Assembly: GCA_026874595.1 (NCBI GenBank) | Contig: CM049306.1 | Span: forward strand, 40,422,019 to 40,486,018 | Direction of reading: 5' to 3' | Length of the DNA stretch: 64,000 nucleotides | From: Sipunculus nudus | Taxonomy: Eukaryota > Annelida > Sipuncula > Golfingiida > Sipunculidae | Shown: positions 12,901-25,800 of the stretch, piece after piece | How the letters are laid out: each line of letters starts with the position of its first letter | Position numbering within the stretch: position 1 is the first letter of the stretch | The notes under the pieces: generated by a model | Databases searched by the model: none | What the model was told of the DNA's origin: nothing | What the model saw: only the letters and a program-made list of their open reading frames with translations | Program-made: the position numbers and the translations under genes

Positions 12901-13159
12901 TGAGGTTTTTTCTTAATATCTCAAAGGAACGAAGTCCTATTGACTCAATTTTTGGCATGGTAGGAGATTATGGGGACATCTAACTGTATGCTGAAATTCA
13001 GATTCGTAGGTCCAACGGTATCGAAACGTGCCAGTCTTACGGACGGACATCCAGACGGACAGACAGACAGACGGACGGACGGACGGACGGACAGACAGAC
13101 GGACGGACGACGGACAATGGACCATGACTATAGCTCAGATGACTTATAGTCAGCTGAGC
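9991..13159 (+). mobile_element. Family A element, copy A3 (3.17 kb)
   Basis: The 5' end has the perfect palindrome GACCCATGGGTC (9998-10009) then GCGCTCAGCTGA. The 3' end is a hairpin with arms GCTCAGATGACT and AGTCAGCTGAGC (13133-13159), preceded by a GGAC/AGAC-rich microsatellite. It is highly similar along its length to A5 (34135-37223). No conserved protein is seen; a 69-codon minus-strand frame at 10200-10409 is shared with A5 but shows mostly amino-acid-changing differences. Confidence 0.85.
13020..13125. repeat. GGAC/AGAC microsatellite in family A 3' end
   Basis: Tetranucleotide GGAC/AGAC repeats just before the terminal hairpin. A shorter version sits at 37145-37180 in A5. Confidence 0.85.
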
Positions 13160-13160
13160 C

Positions 13161-14857
13161 AACTAGATGTGTCGGAACGACACGAATGCCCCCGCCTGGG
13201 GCAAATTAGAAACATCTGTAAAATTTTGAAATTTTTTTTAAGTTCAGGAGGTGTCGTATGGTCAAAAGTAGGTCAACAAGGGCAAAATGCAAACTCGATC
13301 TGTAACGGGTCATTATCAAGCTACACACCAAAAATCATGCCATTATATGCAGGCATTGTGAAAAAAAGTCCATACATGTGCATTTTCCATAACATTTCTG
13401 TCTTTCATGAAATTTTCTCTGTTTAGGAGCCGTAAAACAATCAAAAGTAGGTCAACCGGGACAAAACGTGAACTCGATCTGTTACTGGTCTATATCTGCC
13501 TACACAGCAAAAATCAAGCCTGTATCTGCAGGCACTGCGAAAAAAAGTCCATACATGTGCACTTTTTTATGAAATTTTCTATGTTCAGGAGCCGTAAAAC
13601 GGTCAAAAGTAGGTCAACTGGGAGAAAACGTGAACTCGATCTGTTTTGGTCATTATCTGCCCACACACAAAAAATCAGGGCACTATCTGCAGGCATTGCG
13701 AAGAAAAGTCTGTACAAGTGTATTTGTCATGAAAATTTATATTTTACATGAAATTTTCTATGTTCATGAGCCGTAAAACAGTCAAAAATACGTCAACTGG
13801 GACGAAACATGAACTCGATCAGTAACTGGTCAATATCTGCCCACACACCAAAAATCAGGCCAATATCTGCAGGCATTGCGAAAAAAAGTCCGTACATGTG
13901 TATTTGTCATGAAAATTTCTATTTTTCATGAAATTTTCTCTGTTTAGGAGCCGTAAAACAATCAAAAGTAGGTCAACCGGGACAAAACGTGAACTCGATC
14001 TGTAATTGGTTATATCTGCCTACACAGCAAAAATCAAGCCTGTATCTGCAGGCACTGCGAAAAAAAGTCCATACATGTGCACTTTTTTATGAAATTTTCT
14101 ATGTTCAGGAGCCGTAAAACGGTCAAAAGTAGGTCAACTGGGAGAAAACGTGAACTCGATCTGTTTTGGTCATTATCTGCCCACACACAAAAAATCAGGG
14201 CAATATCTGCAGGCATTGCGAAGAAAAGTCTGTACAAGTGTATTTGTCATGAAAATTTATATTTTACATGAAATTTTCTATGTTCATGAGCCGTAAAACA
14301 GTCAAAAATACGTCAACTTGGACGAAACATGAACTCGATCAGTAACTGGTCAATATCTGCCCATACACCAAAAATCAGGCCAATATCTGCAGGCATTGCG
14401 AAAAAAAGTCCGTACATGTGTATTTGTCATGAAATTTCATATTTTTCATGAAATTTTCTATGTTCAGGAGCCGTAAAACGGTCAAAAGTAGGTCAACCGG
14501 GACGAAACGCGAACTCAATCTGTAACTGGTCTATATCTGCCCACACACCAAAAATCAGGCCAATATCTGCAGGCATTGCGAAAAAAGTGCGTACATGTGT
14601 ATTTGTCATGAAAATTTCTATTTTTCATGAAATTTTCTAAGTTTAGGAGCCGTAAAACGGTCAAAAGTAGGTCAACGGGGATGAAACGCGAACTCGATCT
14701 GTAACTGGTCTATATCTGCCTACACACCAAAAATCAAGCCAATATCTTTAGGCATTGCGAAAAAAAGTCCGCACAACTGTTTGATTTCGGAAGGACGGAA
14801 TGATGGACATGGGTAAAACTATATGCCCCGACCACTTTGTGGCGGGGGCATAAAAAA
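13161..14857 (+). mobile_element. Family C element, copy C1 (pearl-like)
   Basis: It starts AACTAGATGTGTCGGAACGA, with hairpin arms GTGTCG and CGACAC (13169-13183), then GAATGCCCCCGCC. It ends in a hairpin whose arms are TATGCCCC...CCAC and GTGG...GGGGGCATA (14822-14852), then AAAAA. The core is tandem repeats. It begins directly after the A3 terminal hairpin. The layout resembles the pearl elements described in bivalves. Confidence 0.8.
13250..14770. repeat. Tandem repeat core of C1 (161-180 bp units, 521-bp higher-order repeat)
   Basis: The landmark GAGCCGTAAAAC recurs with unit starts near 13425, 13587, 13766, 13946, 14107, 14286, 14466 and 14645, plus a degenerate unit near 13250. Spacings 161-179-180 repeat as a block, giving a three-unit higher-order repeat of about 520 bp (13425-13945 versus 13946-14465). 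Confidence 0.9.
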
Positions 14858-14869
14858 TTGGAGATTAAA

Positions 14870-15240
14870 TGACATATATAGAGAAAGGATATATACGTGA
14901 ATGTACCCGGTTCCTAGTAGCAATATGTGATGTGAATATCGATTTCATTAATAAAGATAAAAGTTATTATCATTCTCCTATTACCGCTCACATGCGCCTG
15001 CTTGTCATGGAAGTACTGACGTGCATATGCGTATATACATTTTTAACAAGTCTTAAAAGCCAAAGCAACAGATATATAGGCTGCAGTGCATTTAGATTTA
15101 TATATCGTCATGATTATATGTAAAGTTAGAGTTAGAATGCTATTCATTAGCAAGCAATCGATACGACCAATACAGCATGCAACGCATTTCGGTTATCGTA
15201 TCGACGTCGTGTATCGATATATCCATATATTGATACAGCC
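14870..15240. other. Non-coding, hAT-like terminus at its right side
   Basis: Near 15150-15235 there are repeated ATCGATA/GTATCGA motifs ending TTGATACAGCCCT, similar to the right end of the 704-1335 element. No gene is seen. Confidence 0.35.
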
Positions 15241-15612
15241 CTATAAATGAGTAAATTTATTTCCTGATTTTTTACAAAGTGCATTATGTTTGGGCCCATA
15301 ATTGTAAAGATTTATGCAATATTGACCTAGGAAAAATATGCATGAATGGTTATATCAAATTTGAATAGATTAACAACAGCGGTTTCCATAGTGGGCAGTT
15401 TTGAAGGGTAGCAATAGGTTTTTACTGGAAAAAGGTTTCCTTAATTTCTAGAAGGAACAAAGTTAGTAACCCATTTTCAGGTTTGGTAGAACTAAGGGAC
15501 ATCTTAACTCTATTAAATTTAGGATTCAATCTAATGGTTTTAAAAGGTGCCTTGTTAACGGACATGACTTCCGGCAGGACCACAACTATAGTCAGCAGAG
15601 CAAAAAATATTT
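15241..15612 (+). mobile_element. Family A 3' fragment (copy A-3')
   Basis: TTTCCTGATTTTTTACAAAG, then GCATTATGTTTGGGCCCATA, matches the 3' third of A3/A5. It ends in a decayed terminal hairpin, ACTATAGTCAGCAGAGC, followed by AAAAAAT. The microsatellite is mostly lost. Confidence 0.65.
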
Positions 15613-15619
15613 GGAATTT

Positions 15620-16604
15620 GTCACATATTTCAATTGAAAATTTTTTATAAGAGTTATTGAGGATAAGCGAGTAGACTAAATTTGCATATTTCAAGCAATT
15701 TGCAATTATGACTTTGTTAAATTCTGAAAAAGTTATAGTTTTAGTAGTACAGTACTGAAGTAGTCATGTATGGGTTTAGATTGTGCACAGTGACAGAAAT
15801 AGGCATGCATGTCTGACTTGATAAAACCCTATAGCCCCATCTCAACATCATACTTTGCACGGAATCAGAAAAATGCAATTTCATATTGTATTTTTATTTC
15901 AAATACCCTGGGAAACGAATTTCTTTTGCATGTGGAAGATGGGCAGTGGGATAATGATTATTCTCTCAGCTCTTGCACATAGAGAGAAAACTGATATTAT
16001 CAAATCAGTGGACCAAGGGCTGATACACCTAACACCTTGACAGACCTGTCATATAATTTTTACGGGAAAATGCTAATTTTTACTTTCTTTTGTAACAGCA
16101 ATTTTTATCCCTGCATTTTTAAAGTAGTAGAAGTTTGAGCTTTTGTACTACTCTATAGTGATATGCTAATGTAAGAAGAAGAAAAGGACACTTTTTTGTA
16201 TGGGCAAGTGTCAAGCATGTATTCAAACATCTTTATAATGCCAAAACTATCCTCTGCATTTCATGGCATGTGGACAGTGCATGTACGGGTCAGTCTGTAA
16301 AGCAGCTCTTATATAATGTGTTGTGAAATTTAACAGATGAAGAACATATCTAAATTCTACTCTTCTTTTTTTTTCATCCTTTTCTCAAGCACTCCTTTAG
16401 GCATTCCTGCAAGTGTCATAAAATAACCTAACAGAATTTCTTCGAAATTTCACATTGAAAGTAACACAAAGAAACGTGTAATTTCTTTTCATATTTATTT
16501 TAAAAAATATTCAAATGCCGCAATTTACAGAATTGATAAAAATACATACAACAATAAGTAACAACATTTTATCACCTTGATAAGTAATACCTCAAACATA
16601 TGCC

Positions 16605-16680
<76 letters not shown>

Positions 16681-17638
16681 CTCCTCTGTTGTGATGTGCA
16701 GCAAGTCAATCTGCACAGCAAATCATATACTTGCTGTTTTCCAGCAGATCATGTTTTCAGGATTTGTTCAGAATATTTGCAGCCCAACTGTGGCTATAAA
16801 CAACTGTCCAGTTTGCCACTATTCCCGTAAATACACGATTCACACTGAATGCAGTAGACTTGTCCCTGCTTCCACTGATGTCATAAACATGTGGCGTTAA
16901 ACAAATCCTTTTTACATTCATTAGAAAAAAACTTCATTAACAATCCTGAATAGGATTAACATCTGATTGAAAGACTCTAAAGGGCTACAAAGCTTTTGAG
17001 TACAACTTAATGCTCGGCTGTATTCAATGAATTGTCAATAACATGATTGTAATTGGAACTTGACAGTTTCCTTAAATAGCAAAACACATACTTTCCCTCA
17101 TTTACAACATCTTCTCATTTACCAAAAATAATGATACATCACTCAAAACATATTTATAATGTCCAAGCTTAACAATAACATTAACAATCAACTGCATGCC
17201 CGTGGAAAGAAAAAGTTCAGAAAATTTTGGTATGGCAACCAAAAAATGAATTCTACTTGCCCAACTTTTCTTTCTTGGAAAAAAAAATCATGTATTGATA
17301 ACGCATCTACCTGAAATTACTTGTCAGTTTTATTTTAACAAATACTAAAAAAAATTTTAAACATTTAAATATGTTTTTCTATTATGTGATAAAACATGCA
17401 ACAAATGTGGAGTAGTTTGTAGCCACAACCCCTATTTTTTTAAGGCAATCAAAAAATCATGTAGGGCAAGTAAAAGCTAGACAAGTTTTTACTTGCCCAG
17501 TCAGGCAAACACCTTCAAAAGTTAATGTCAAGCCCTAAATGTTATTATCACCTGCAATGACTCATTAAATGCTGCAATATAAACAGTCATCTCATATTTA
17601 TGCAATATATGCAGGCTAACTGGTTGATTACATTACAT
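15620..17638. other. Non-coding AT-rich interval
   Basis: No host gene or complete element is recognised. It includes the (TA)n tract listed separately. Confidence 0.4.
16609..16676. repeat. (AT)n microsatellite, one phase switch
   Basis: About 68 bases of alternating A/T with one AA interruption near 16635. Confidence 0.95.
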
Positions 17639-18652
17639 AACAAGAAGCCCATGGGCCATGATGCTCCGTAGAACTCAAGGAACCTTGAAAAATAGTAAAA
17701 TGACTCCCAGCGTGCTCAAAATTGTGCATTTTGCCAATAGTCCTTAGAAATAGGTTACAGTAACCTTACTTAGATTTTCAGGATTTTACAAAAACTTCCT
17801 AGATAGTTAGAAGTTTCTTCATCCTACTGCTACAAATTGTGCTGATCTGACAAATAGTACGTTAGAATAATGTTCTTTCACATTGCAGAATATAGGTCAC
17901 AGTGAAATTACTTCAGGATTCCAAGAAAATTTACAGGAACCTCCCTTGATCTTAACCAAATAAGAAGTTTCTGGGTCCAACCAGTCATCCATATCTGTCC
18001 TATAGGGTGCTCAAATCAGGTTCTTTTGCATCTGTTGTGATATATAGGGCACCATGACCTAATTTCAGGGTTCCATTGAGATTTGCCCCAAGATTTCCGT
18101 GTATATCACGTTAGAAGATTCTAGGCCAAACAGTAAACTTTTGTGCCCTGTCTAACTGTCTGGGTACTCAAAATCATGTTTTTGGCCAATAGTTTGCAAA
18201 TGACAGGTCACCATGGCCTAATTTCAAGTTTCCCGGAAGATTGCCCACAGACTTCCCTGGAAGTAGTAAGAAGTTTCTAGGTCTAACTTTTGTGCCCATT
18301 TAAGGAATATTTGCTTTATCTGAAGGTCTCAAAAATAGAGAAAATAATGAATAAAAATAAAAAAAATAATGCATAAAAATAAGAAACAAGCAAAGTCATG
18401 GAATTTATCAAATTTTTACTTATTCTCGAGGCTACTTTCAAGCTCAATAGCTTGGAGGATATAGGTTGCAGTAACTTAATTTCAGGTTTCTTAGAATATT
18501 TTTCAATAGACTTCTATGGGTGTTCAGTAAGAATTTTCTGGGCTCAGCAGGTTACGATTAGTGCTTTGTTAATAGACAACCAGACATACAGCCAGCCAGA
18601 CTAAGGACAAAGAGTGATCGCTATAGCTCAGATGACTCTCAGTCAGCTGAGC
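17639..18652 (+). mobile_element. Family A element, copy A4
   Basis: It starts AACAAGAAGCCCATGGGCC, a diverged version of the GACCCATGGGTC palindrome. The 3' hairpin arms are GCTCAGATGACT and AGTCAGCTGAGC (18626-18652) followed by TAAAAAT. The interior consists of diverged modules with GTCACCATGGCCTAATTTCA phrases. Confidence 0.7.
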
Positions 18653-18659
18653 TAAAAAT

Positions 18660-19273
18660 CGCGCCAAACAAGGTTTTTGATACCTATCTGTATCATTCAT
18701 ATCAGAACTTGACTAGACAAAAAAAGGTGCAATTGCAGACAGCTGTTAATATCTGTGTTTGTGCGATATAATTTAAAACAAGAGTAGCACCGGTGTTTAA
18801 GTGAGTAACATATCACATGATTCTGAGGTTAAAACATCTAAACCTAAAGAAACTAGTTTCAATCCACTGGCAGTTTTAAAATAACCTGCATTAACGGTAT
18901 GAGAGATAATATCAAGTATGGGATCAAGCATCAGCCATCCCAAGTATTAGTAACTAATATATCTGGATAATGGCATTTTTGAAAGTACTGAGATTACATA
19001 CAGTCTCCATAACAAGCCAGCACAGCTGAAACTTGACAAGACTTGATCTCTCAAAAAACGTTTAGCCTTTCATTAAACAATAACAGATAAATATTTTGTA
19101 TCATTCCATGAGTTAATCACTTAAAAATATAGACATGACCAAAGTGAACAAGAAAAATAACAAGTGCATGCTTAAATACTGAAACCAGCTTGCCTGGGAA
19201 CTAACACATGCATGCTTATGGATACCCTCACACACACATTCAAAAGTAATTTTGGATTAAATCCCAGGGGAGT
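18660..19273. other. Downstream of the GOST stop codon; probable 3' UTR and flank
   Basis: No gene or complete repeat is recognised. The 3' UTR of the minus-strand GOST gene should lie in the right part. Confidence 0.35.
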
Positions 19274-19807
19274 CTATCTTTTACCCATCACTTTCCAAAC
19301 ACTTTTTTTGCTGGTAATCAACTCGTTTTCAGTTCTGGAGATCATCGTAAATGGCAGTCCAATCATATAATTGACATCAACTGTGCCAGCGCTTACTTCT
19401 GGGGTCTCTACAACCACAAATGTCTCCCTCGGTGGGTGAAGTTCAATGCACTCATATGGGTCAAAATTGCGCAGCCTGAAGAGGAACCCAAGACACAAGC
19501 ACATGAACATCTCTGGCAGTTCAAACGCAAGAGCTCTGATGTAGGAATAATCTTGAAGGAAGGTAGCCAAGGTAACAGCGATTGCATAAAGAATACAAAA
19601 TCCTGATGCCATAACACGGTATCTGAGGTAAAGCTGTTCTTTTTCCCCCAACTGTTCATCGATGGTGACTTTACTCTGATAGCTCAGACTCAAACGTGAC
19701 ACAAACCTCTGCATTTTCTTTCGTCGTTTACCCAAGATGTCAATATTGTGTGTGGTCCACTTCAGTGTTTTGTAGAGGATAAACACCACACAGCACACAG
19801 CAAATGC
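19274..19807 (-). CDS. GOST gene exon 8: TM5-TM7 and cytosolic tail
   Basis: 534 nt including the TAG stop, residues 325-501, starting at TTTTGTAG|GCA in phase 0. TM5 continues from exon 7. A basic cytosolic stretch (G-K-R-R-K-K-M-Q-R) separates it from TM6 (388-409) and TM7 (413-434). The tail has a V-V-V-E-T-P-E stretch and ends K-V-M-G-K-R. No clear poly(A) signal was found in the roughly 250 bases after the stop. Confidence 0.9.
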   Translation of the reverse strand, partial: AFAVCCVVFILYKTLKWTTHNIDILGKRRKKMQRFVSRLSLSYQSKVTIDEQLGEKEQLYLRYRVMASGFCILYAIAVTLATFLQDYSYIRALAFELPEMFMCLCLGFLFRLRNFDPYECIELHPPRETFVVVETPEVSAGTVDVNYMIGLPFTMISRTENELITSKKSVWKVMGKR

Positions 19808-22800
19808 CTACAAAACAGAAATGAAGAGTTATGGTCCTTTCACAAAAAATTACCTCTGCCAATGTTACATTTTCAATCTTACACCTGAAGCTGTTCCTTT
19901 CTTTGTTACCAGTAGTGCACAAAAACTGCTGAATATATTTCCAAGAAACTTTGAGGGGTGGGACACTGGCCATGAATGACCCGAATCAGTGTTGATGCTG
20001 ATATAGTCTGAAGGAACAGGGTTCCTGCAACCCATGAGAAAGCAAACTTGTGACTTTTTTCAAGACTTTAAGACCAACTGTCACAGAATTTAAGACCCAT
20101 CTATAAAGAAAATTCTATAAATGCCCTACCATGCATAATAACTACCGAAGATGCTAAACTGTGATCACTACAAGTTGGGAACTTTCAAAAAGAAGTGGTA
20201 TCTGATGGAGGGACCAGCTGAAGTTGGAGGAGCATTCATTTAATAGCAGAGGAGTCCAGAGAACATACTGAGATCTTTCTTCGACAAGGAACCTGAGAGG
20301 CAGTTTTTAATTTCAGACCTGCTTGTGCACATTCTTTCTACCAGAATATTGGTAAAACTAAATTTAAGACCTTTTAAAGACCCATGTCAGGAGTACTGAG
20401 ATTTTAAAGACCTTTTACAGACCTTAGAAATGCAAAATCAAAAGTGACTCTTTAATGCTTTCAAGGCCCCACAGGATATAGGAAAGATTCAGTAGGATTT
20501 CTTTGCCATTTGACCAACTGAATTACTCATTTTCAGACACTGACTCGCTGCCATCTATCACATGATTCTGACATTAAAATGAGGATATGGCCAAAGAAAG
20601 ACTACATTTAATTATGGCGCATATCTAAATTTATAGCCAGGTTCAGTAAGAACATTTTCCCTTGGCAGAGAGACATGCACACCAATGAGTGCCATTCTAC
20701 TAGTTTATACTGAGCACCAGCAGTCTGATGAAATGGATTTAACAAGTTGACATGCCTTTCATTGGTTTAGGGACATATCAGCCCCCTTTTATATACCAGC
20801 CGCCCGTCTCAAACAATGTAGGCCGCTAGCACAAAGCGGTGTGAACAATAGAGTGCTACTACTGTTTTACTCATTTCTGCCATTTCTGTAAAGACTAATT
20901 TTTCACTTGTATCACTTTTTAATATTATGTTTATAATTTAAACATATATTTTATACTCCACCTCACACATACCCACACACTCCCTCAAACTGAAACAAAC
21001 AGGCTATGCACATTGCCCCCTATACACATTTGATAAAATAAATAGTGATAAAAAATCATGTACGCTGACGCTATCTGCTGCCCTAAAAAATAATCACAGC
21101 AATAACAGCATGTGGAAAAAATCACTGTATCTCAAGGAAATCTAACAGAAACTATATGCATCTAATAACAAGGCCTACAGGCCAAATGCGAACCTGTGCA
21201 TTTTGGAAATACACCAGGTAAAATGCTTCAATGCTGGACCATTACTTTTCATGTATATGAACAATGCAAGTACTAACTATTTTGAATATGAAACAATTAC
21301 ACAAAGATCACTGCTGCAATTCTGGCATGGGTGCACACAACACAAAAATGAATTTGTAGCTGGCACCACCAGTTTTGTATACAACAAAGCTATCAGAGAT
21401 ATATACATAAGCCCAATTTCAGACTGATATATCAAACCCCTCCTGAGAAAACGCAGAGACACAAACTGTGCAAAAGTCATTGTAGGTGGCGACACCTGTC
21501 TTTTGAGCGAGAAAGCCATCAAAGACACATAGACAGGTCATTATATTAGGCCAATACATCAAACTTACCTTGAGTCTTATGCATGGGGCTGACTAGGCTT
21601 AGGTGAGAAAGGCAGTTGCCCCGAGTGAACTGTGACACATTGCTTGCTCAGGCTACTGCACTGAGTGAACTCATGACCTGCACCTGGCTAGACTGAGTAA
21701 ACTTTTGACCTGTACCTGGCTGCACTGAGTGAACTCTTGACCTGTTGCATAATCTGGCACAGTTGGCAGTCTGCCAAAGCTATAAATAGATCCAGGCTGA
21801 TTTTTTGGCCAAATCTGATGCAGTGGGCAGTCTACCACTGCTATAAATAGAATGCAGCTACTGCACAGAGTGAACTCCTGACCTATACCTGGCTGCACTG
21901 AGTGAACTCTTGACCTGTTGCCTAATCTGAAATAGTAGCCACACCATTGCATAAGCTCTCAGATTGGCTCCACATGCAGCCCTGAGGGGCATGACACACA
22001 TGGGGTGATCACATGGTACTCATGAGTTGATCACATGCTACCTATGAGGTTATCACATGGTGCCCATGAGGTGTTCACATGTCACCCATGAGGTGATCAC
22101 ATGCCTTGTGCTTGGCTGCACTGATTGAACTCTTGACCTATATCTGGCTGCACTGAATGAACTCTTGATCTGTTGCCAAATCTGAAACAGTTGGCAGTTT
22201 CTCAACCTATTTAAAATTACAGACACAATCTTGGCCTGTTGGTAAATCTGTTTACACATACTGAAAGACTTTGGCTAAAATACTTTTTAATCTTTTATAT
22301 CATACTTGAACCATTCGAACAAACTTGTAAGATATGATATAAAAGATTATTTCTGTGAAATACTGAACAATTTGGCTTGACCGTTTCGTCGGAGAAGATT
22401 TTTAAAGGTTTTTAAATTTTTTTCTCATTAAAATCTAAGAAAATGCAGAGTTTTTCAGATGGCAAATTTTTTACATTACATTTCATGATGCTAGCTCCAG
22501 TCGTTTTCGAATAGTATGGGTTAACTAACAGATGATAGACTATGGACGCCGCCACAACATCAAATTAGCTCACAGGCTCACTAAAAATTACTACAGATGC
22601 ATATTGAATGCAAAATTATAATACAGATACATCTCACTGATGGCAAAATCTTGAATTAAGTTGAGTATGGATATCAATTATTTATAATCTATGTATAGCC
22701 GTCTTTATATACCCACAGAGAGCTGTATACCTGTGATGGTTAACATTGCCTGATATGAAGAATATCTAAAATCATAAATCTACATTTTTTAAAAGCTTTT

Positions 22801-25800
22801 AAAAAGCATTCTTGTCAATATTAACCATAAATAACCTGAAATCTGAAGGTCTAGAGGCATGATGTAAGGGATGCTGATAAACTGGTGCTAGGCTAGATGA
22901 ATCTGCTTTACACAGCTACCATATATGGTAAAATGACTTAATTCAATCTTTATTATTCAGCCATAATTCATTCTTTGGAACCATAAAAGATAATCATTAT
23001 AAGAATTATTCAGGGGACTATTCTTGTAAAATATTAAACAAATTGGCCTCAGTGGCATCAGTCTAAAAATGTTTTGCAGGTTTATAACTCATATGGGAAA
23101 ATACAGCAAAATGGCCAAGTTAAGCTACCCATAACTCAGCCAAAAATCACTGAACCAAAACCATTTAAACAAACTTTAATTATCAACATCTAAGGATAAT
23201 TAATGTGTGAGATTTAAGACTTAGGCCCAGTGGTTGTTGAGAAGAAGATTTTTGTAGCCACTTAGCTAAAATGGGGTGTTATAGGATATGACTAAATTCA
23301 GCTTCCCATAACTTAGCCAAAAGTAACTGAACTGTGACCATTTGAACAAACTTTAGAAAGCACTACCCTAGGATCATTTCTGTGCAATATTAAACAATTT
23401 GGCCATATCGTTTCAGAGAAGAAGTTATTTGTAGCTGTCAGTATGATACAGGCACTGATGACCCCCGTACAAAAAAGGCCGATGCAGGTGGCGCCACCAA
23501 TACCTAAATTTAATATATGACTCATGTGACCAACATTGGCATAAAATTTGGTGATTATAGCTCCAGCCGTTTCTAAGATTGTACTTTAAGTATGCTTTTT
23601 TGGACAGATGACTAAGTTCAACTAGCTGTAACTCAGCCAAAAATCACTGAACTTAAACCATTCGAACAAACTTGAGAGAGATTGTTCTAGGGATCATTTA
23701 TTGGACAATATGGCTGAACAGTTTCGGAGAAGAAGATTTTTAAAGCTTTTTTAGCTTTTTCCCTATAAAATCTAAGAAAATGCAGTTAGCCAAAAAAATA
23801 AGCAAAATCCGATAAGAGTTTTTCAGATGACTAATTTTTTGCATAAAATTTCGTGATGCTAACTCTTGCCGTTTACAAGTTAGTATGGGTTAACGTACAG
23901 ACAACGGACAACGGACGATGCCACACCATCGCATAAGCTCACAGGTTCGCTAAAAAATAATCATTGCATGTCCCTCAGTAAAATATAGGGAAAACTTTAA
24001 CCAATAAACTACTGAGGCTTATGCACTTAGTGATGAGGCCGGCCTGGCAGCTGAAAACAGAAGCTAATATATCCCTATACCCCTTTTATTTACCCTCACT
24101 ACTACCCTTCCCAACACTCCCTGGATATCTTGTATAGGGTTAAGTATTAACTACCCACATATCTATTGAATTATTACATATATAAGCAAACGTCAGCTTG
24201 TATATCAGTAGACAGGTATGTATACGGTCAGAAATTTCAAACTACTAAACAAGTGATGAATTCCAATTGTCAGTCGGTATGGAGGTCACCCGATTTTACA
24301 TGATGATCAATCATAAAATTACAACCAATTCCCACATCACTGTGTATAAGACCAATGAACAAAAACTCACAAGACGTGGACACAAAGTCACAAATTCTGT
24401 TGAACTGAGATTTATTAAAAAAATGTCTCACAACAAAATTTTATATGTCAATAGAACTAAAATATCACTTACCAAGAAATATTTGTGGACCCAGTACACA
24501 CACAACAGAGAGGTTGCAAATATTGCAAACAGTACTGAAAAAGATAATAAGATATTACACATAATGAAGGTAGCATTATTTGATACAGTGGGCCCTGCTT
24601 TGAGTGACCTCCAGGTTAAAGATCACCTACAGTTAACAAACAGGTTGCCCTTGCACAGATATTTTAACAATTAAATTAAAAGAACTGCCATTGGTGCAAG
24701 TGATCAATTTATTAATCACTGTTGTCTTTATTCAGATTATGTGTCTCTTGATAAAATGACCACCTATTATATATGACCAGTTTCTTTGGCTGAGAGGTTG
24801 GTCACTCAAAGCAGGGCCCAATGCAAATACATAATAGATCCAGCTTACACAAGTTATTCTACACAATCTAAGAGTGTCTTCATTTAAACACAATAAAATT
24901 TCCACCAAATGATCCACAATGTATATACAGAAAGTTAAGGTGCAGCATAAATTTTTAGTAAATAACTTTATAAATTTTGAGCTGAAACAGCTAAAGAGCT
25001 GGTATACTTGGGCTTATTGACATTTTTATTTAAATGATCTAAATACAAATGCAAACTAGATATTTCTTGGCACCGCAGGTGCCACAGTATCCTCAGACAA
25101 TTAATCCCCCCCCCTTTAAGAAAAGGCCCCCCATCTTCAGCAGCATAAACTGATACTTGACAAGTAACTATGGTTCCTTCCATCTAACATCTTGAGAAAG
25201 AATATTTTTCACCAAATATGGCAGCCAATATGTTGAACCTCAGGCCAATAGGGCAAATCACTCATCAGACAAGGACAATAATTTAATCTACAAAAACAGG
25301 AATGTAGGTGGGGCCACCTGTCTGATTTACGAGTACACTTTCCAAGATGGATGGACATGCCAAATTTCAGACCAATACTTGAACCATTTCAAAGATACGA
25401 GCAATTCCACTGAAAGCAAAAGTTTGGATGGACGTCACACATTTATGATAACAGATAGCGCCACCAGTCTTGAATACAAGATGGAGATATCCAAGATCAA
25501 TGGACATGCATAATTTCAGCCCAATCTGTCCATTAGTTTTAGACTTATAATGTTCACAGTACTGTCAAGTGGCAATGATGGGTAATTAAAGGCCCAAAAA
25601 CAAGAAAAGGACAGAAGGTGGCGCCACCTGTCTTCCACAAAAGACAAAGCTATCCAAGATCTTTGGTCAATTTGATTTGTGGATTAATCCATGCATCCCT
25701 TATTGAGATATTTATGATTTTGTGTAATTTTCACCATATATGGCAATATTCAAGGTCAAGGCCACTCTTATAGGAAAGGTCATGACCCCAATTTAAATAC

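Noticed and set aside
13250-14770. Regularly spaced repeats that could suggest a CRISPR-like array
   Set aside because: Unit length is 161-180 bp with similar sequence throughout, no short repeats with unique spacers, and a eukaryotic context.
21540-21660. Candidate extra GOST exon ending at a GTAAGT donor (about 21572)
   Set aside because: It lies in repeat D1, translates to a non-hydrophobic peptide, and the frame is already complete without it.
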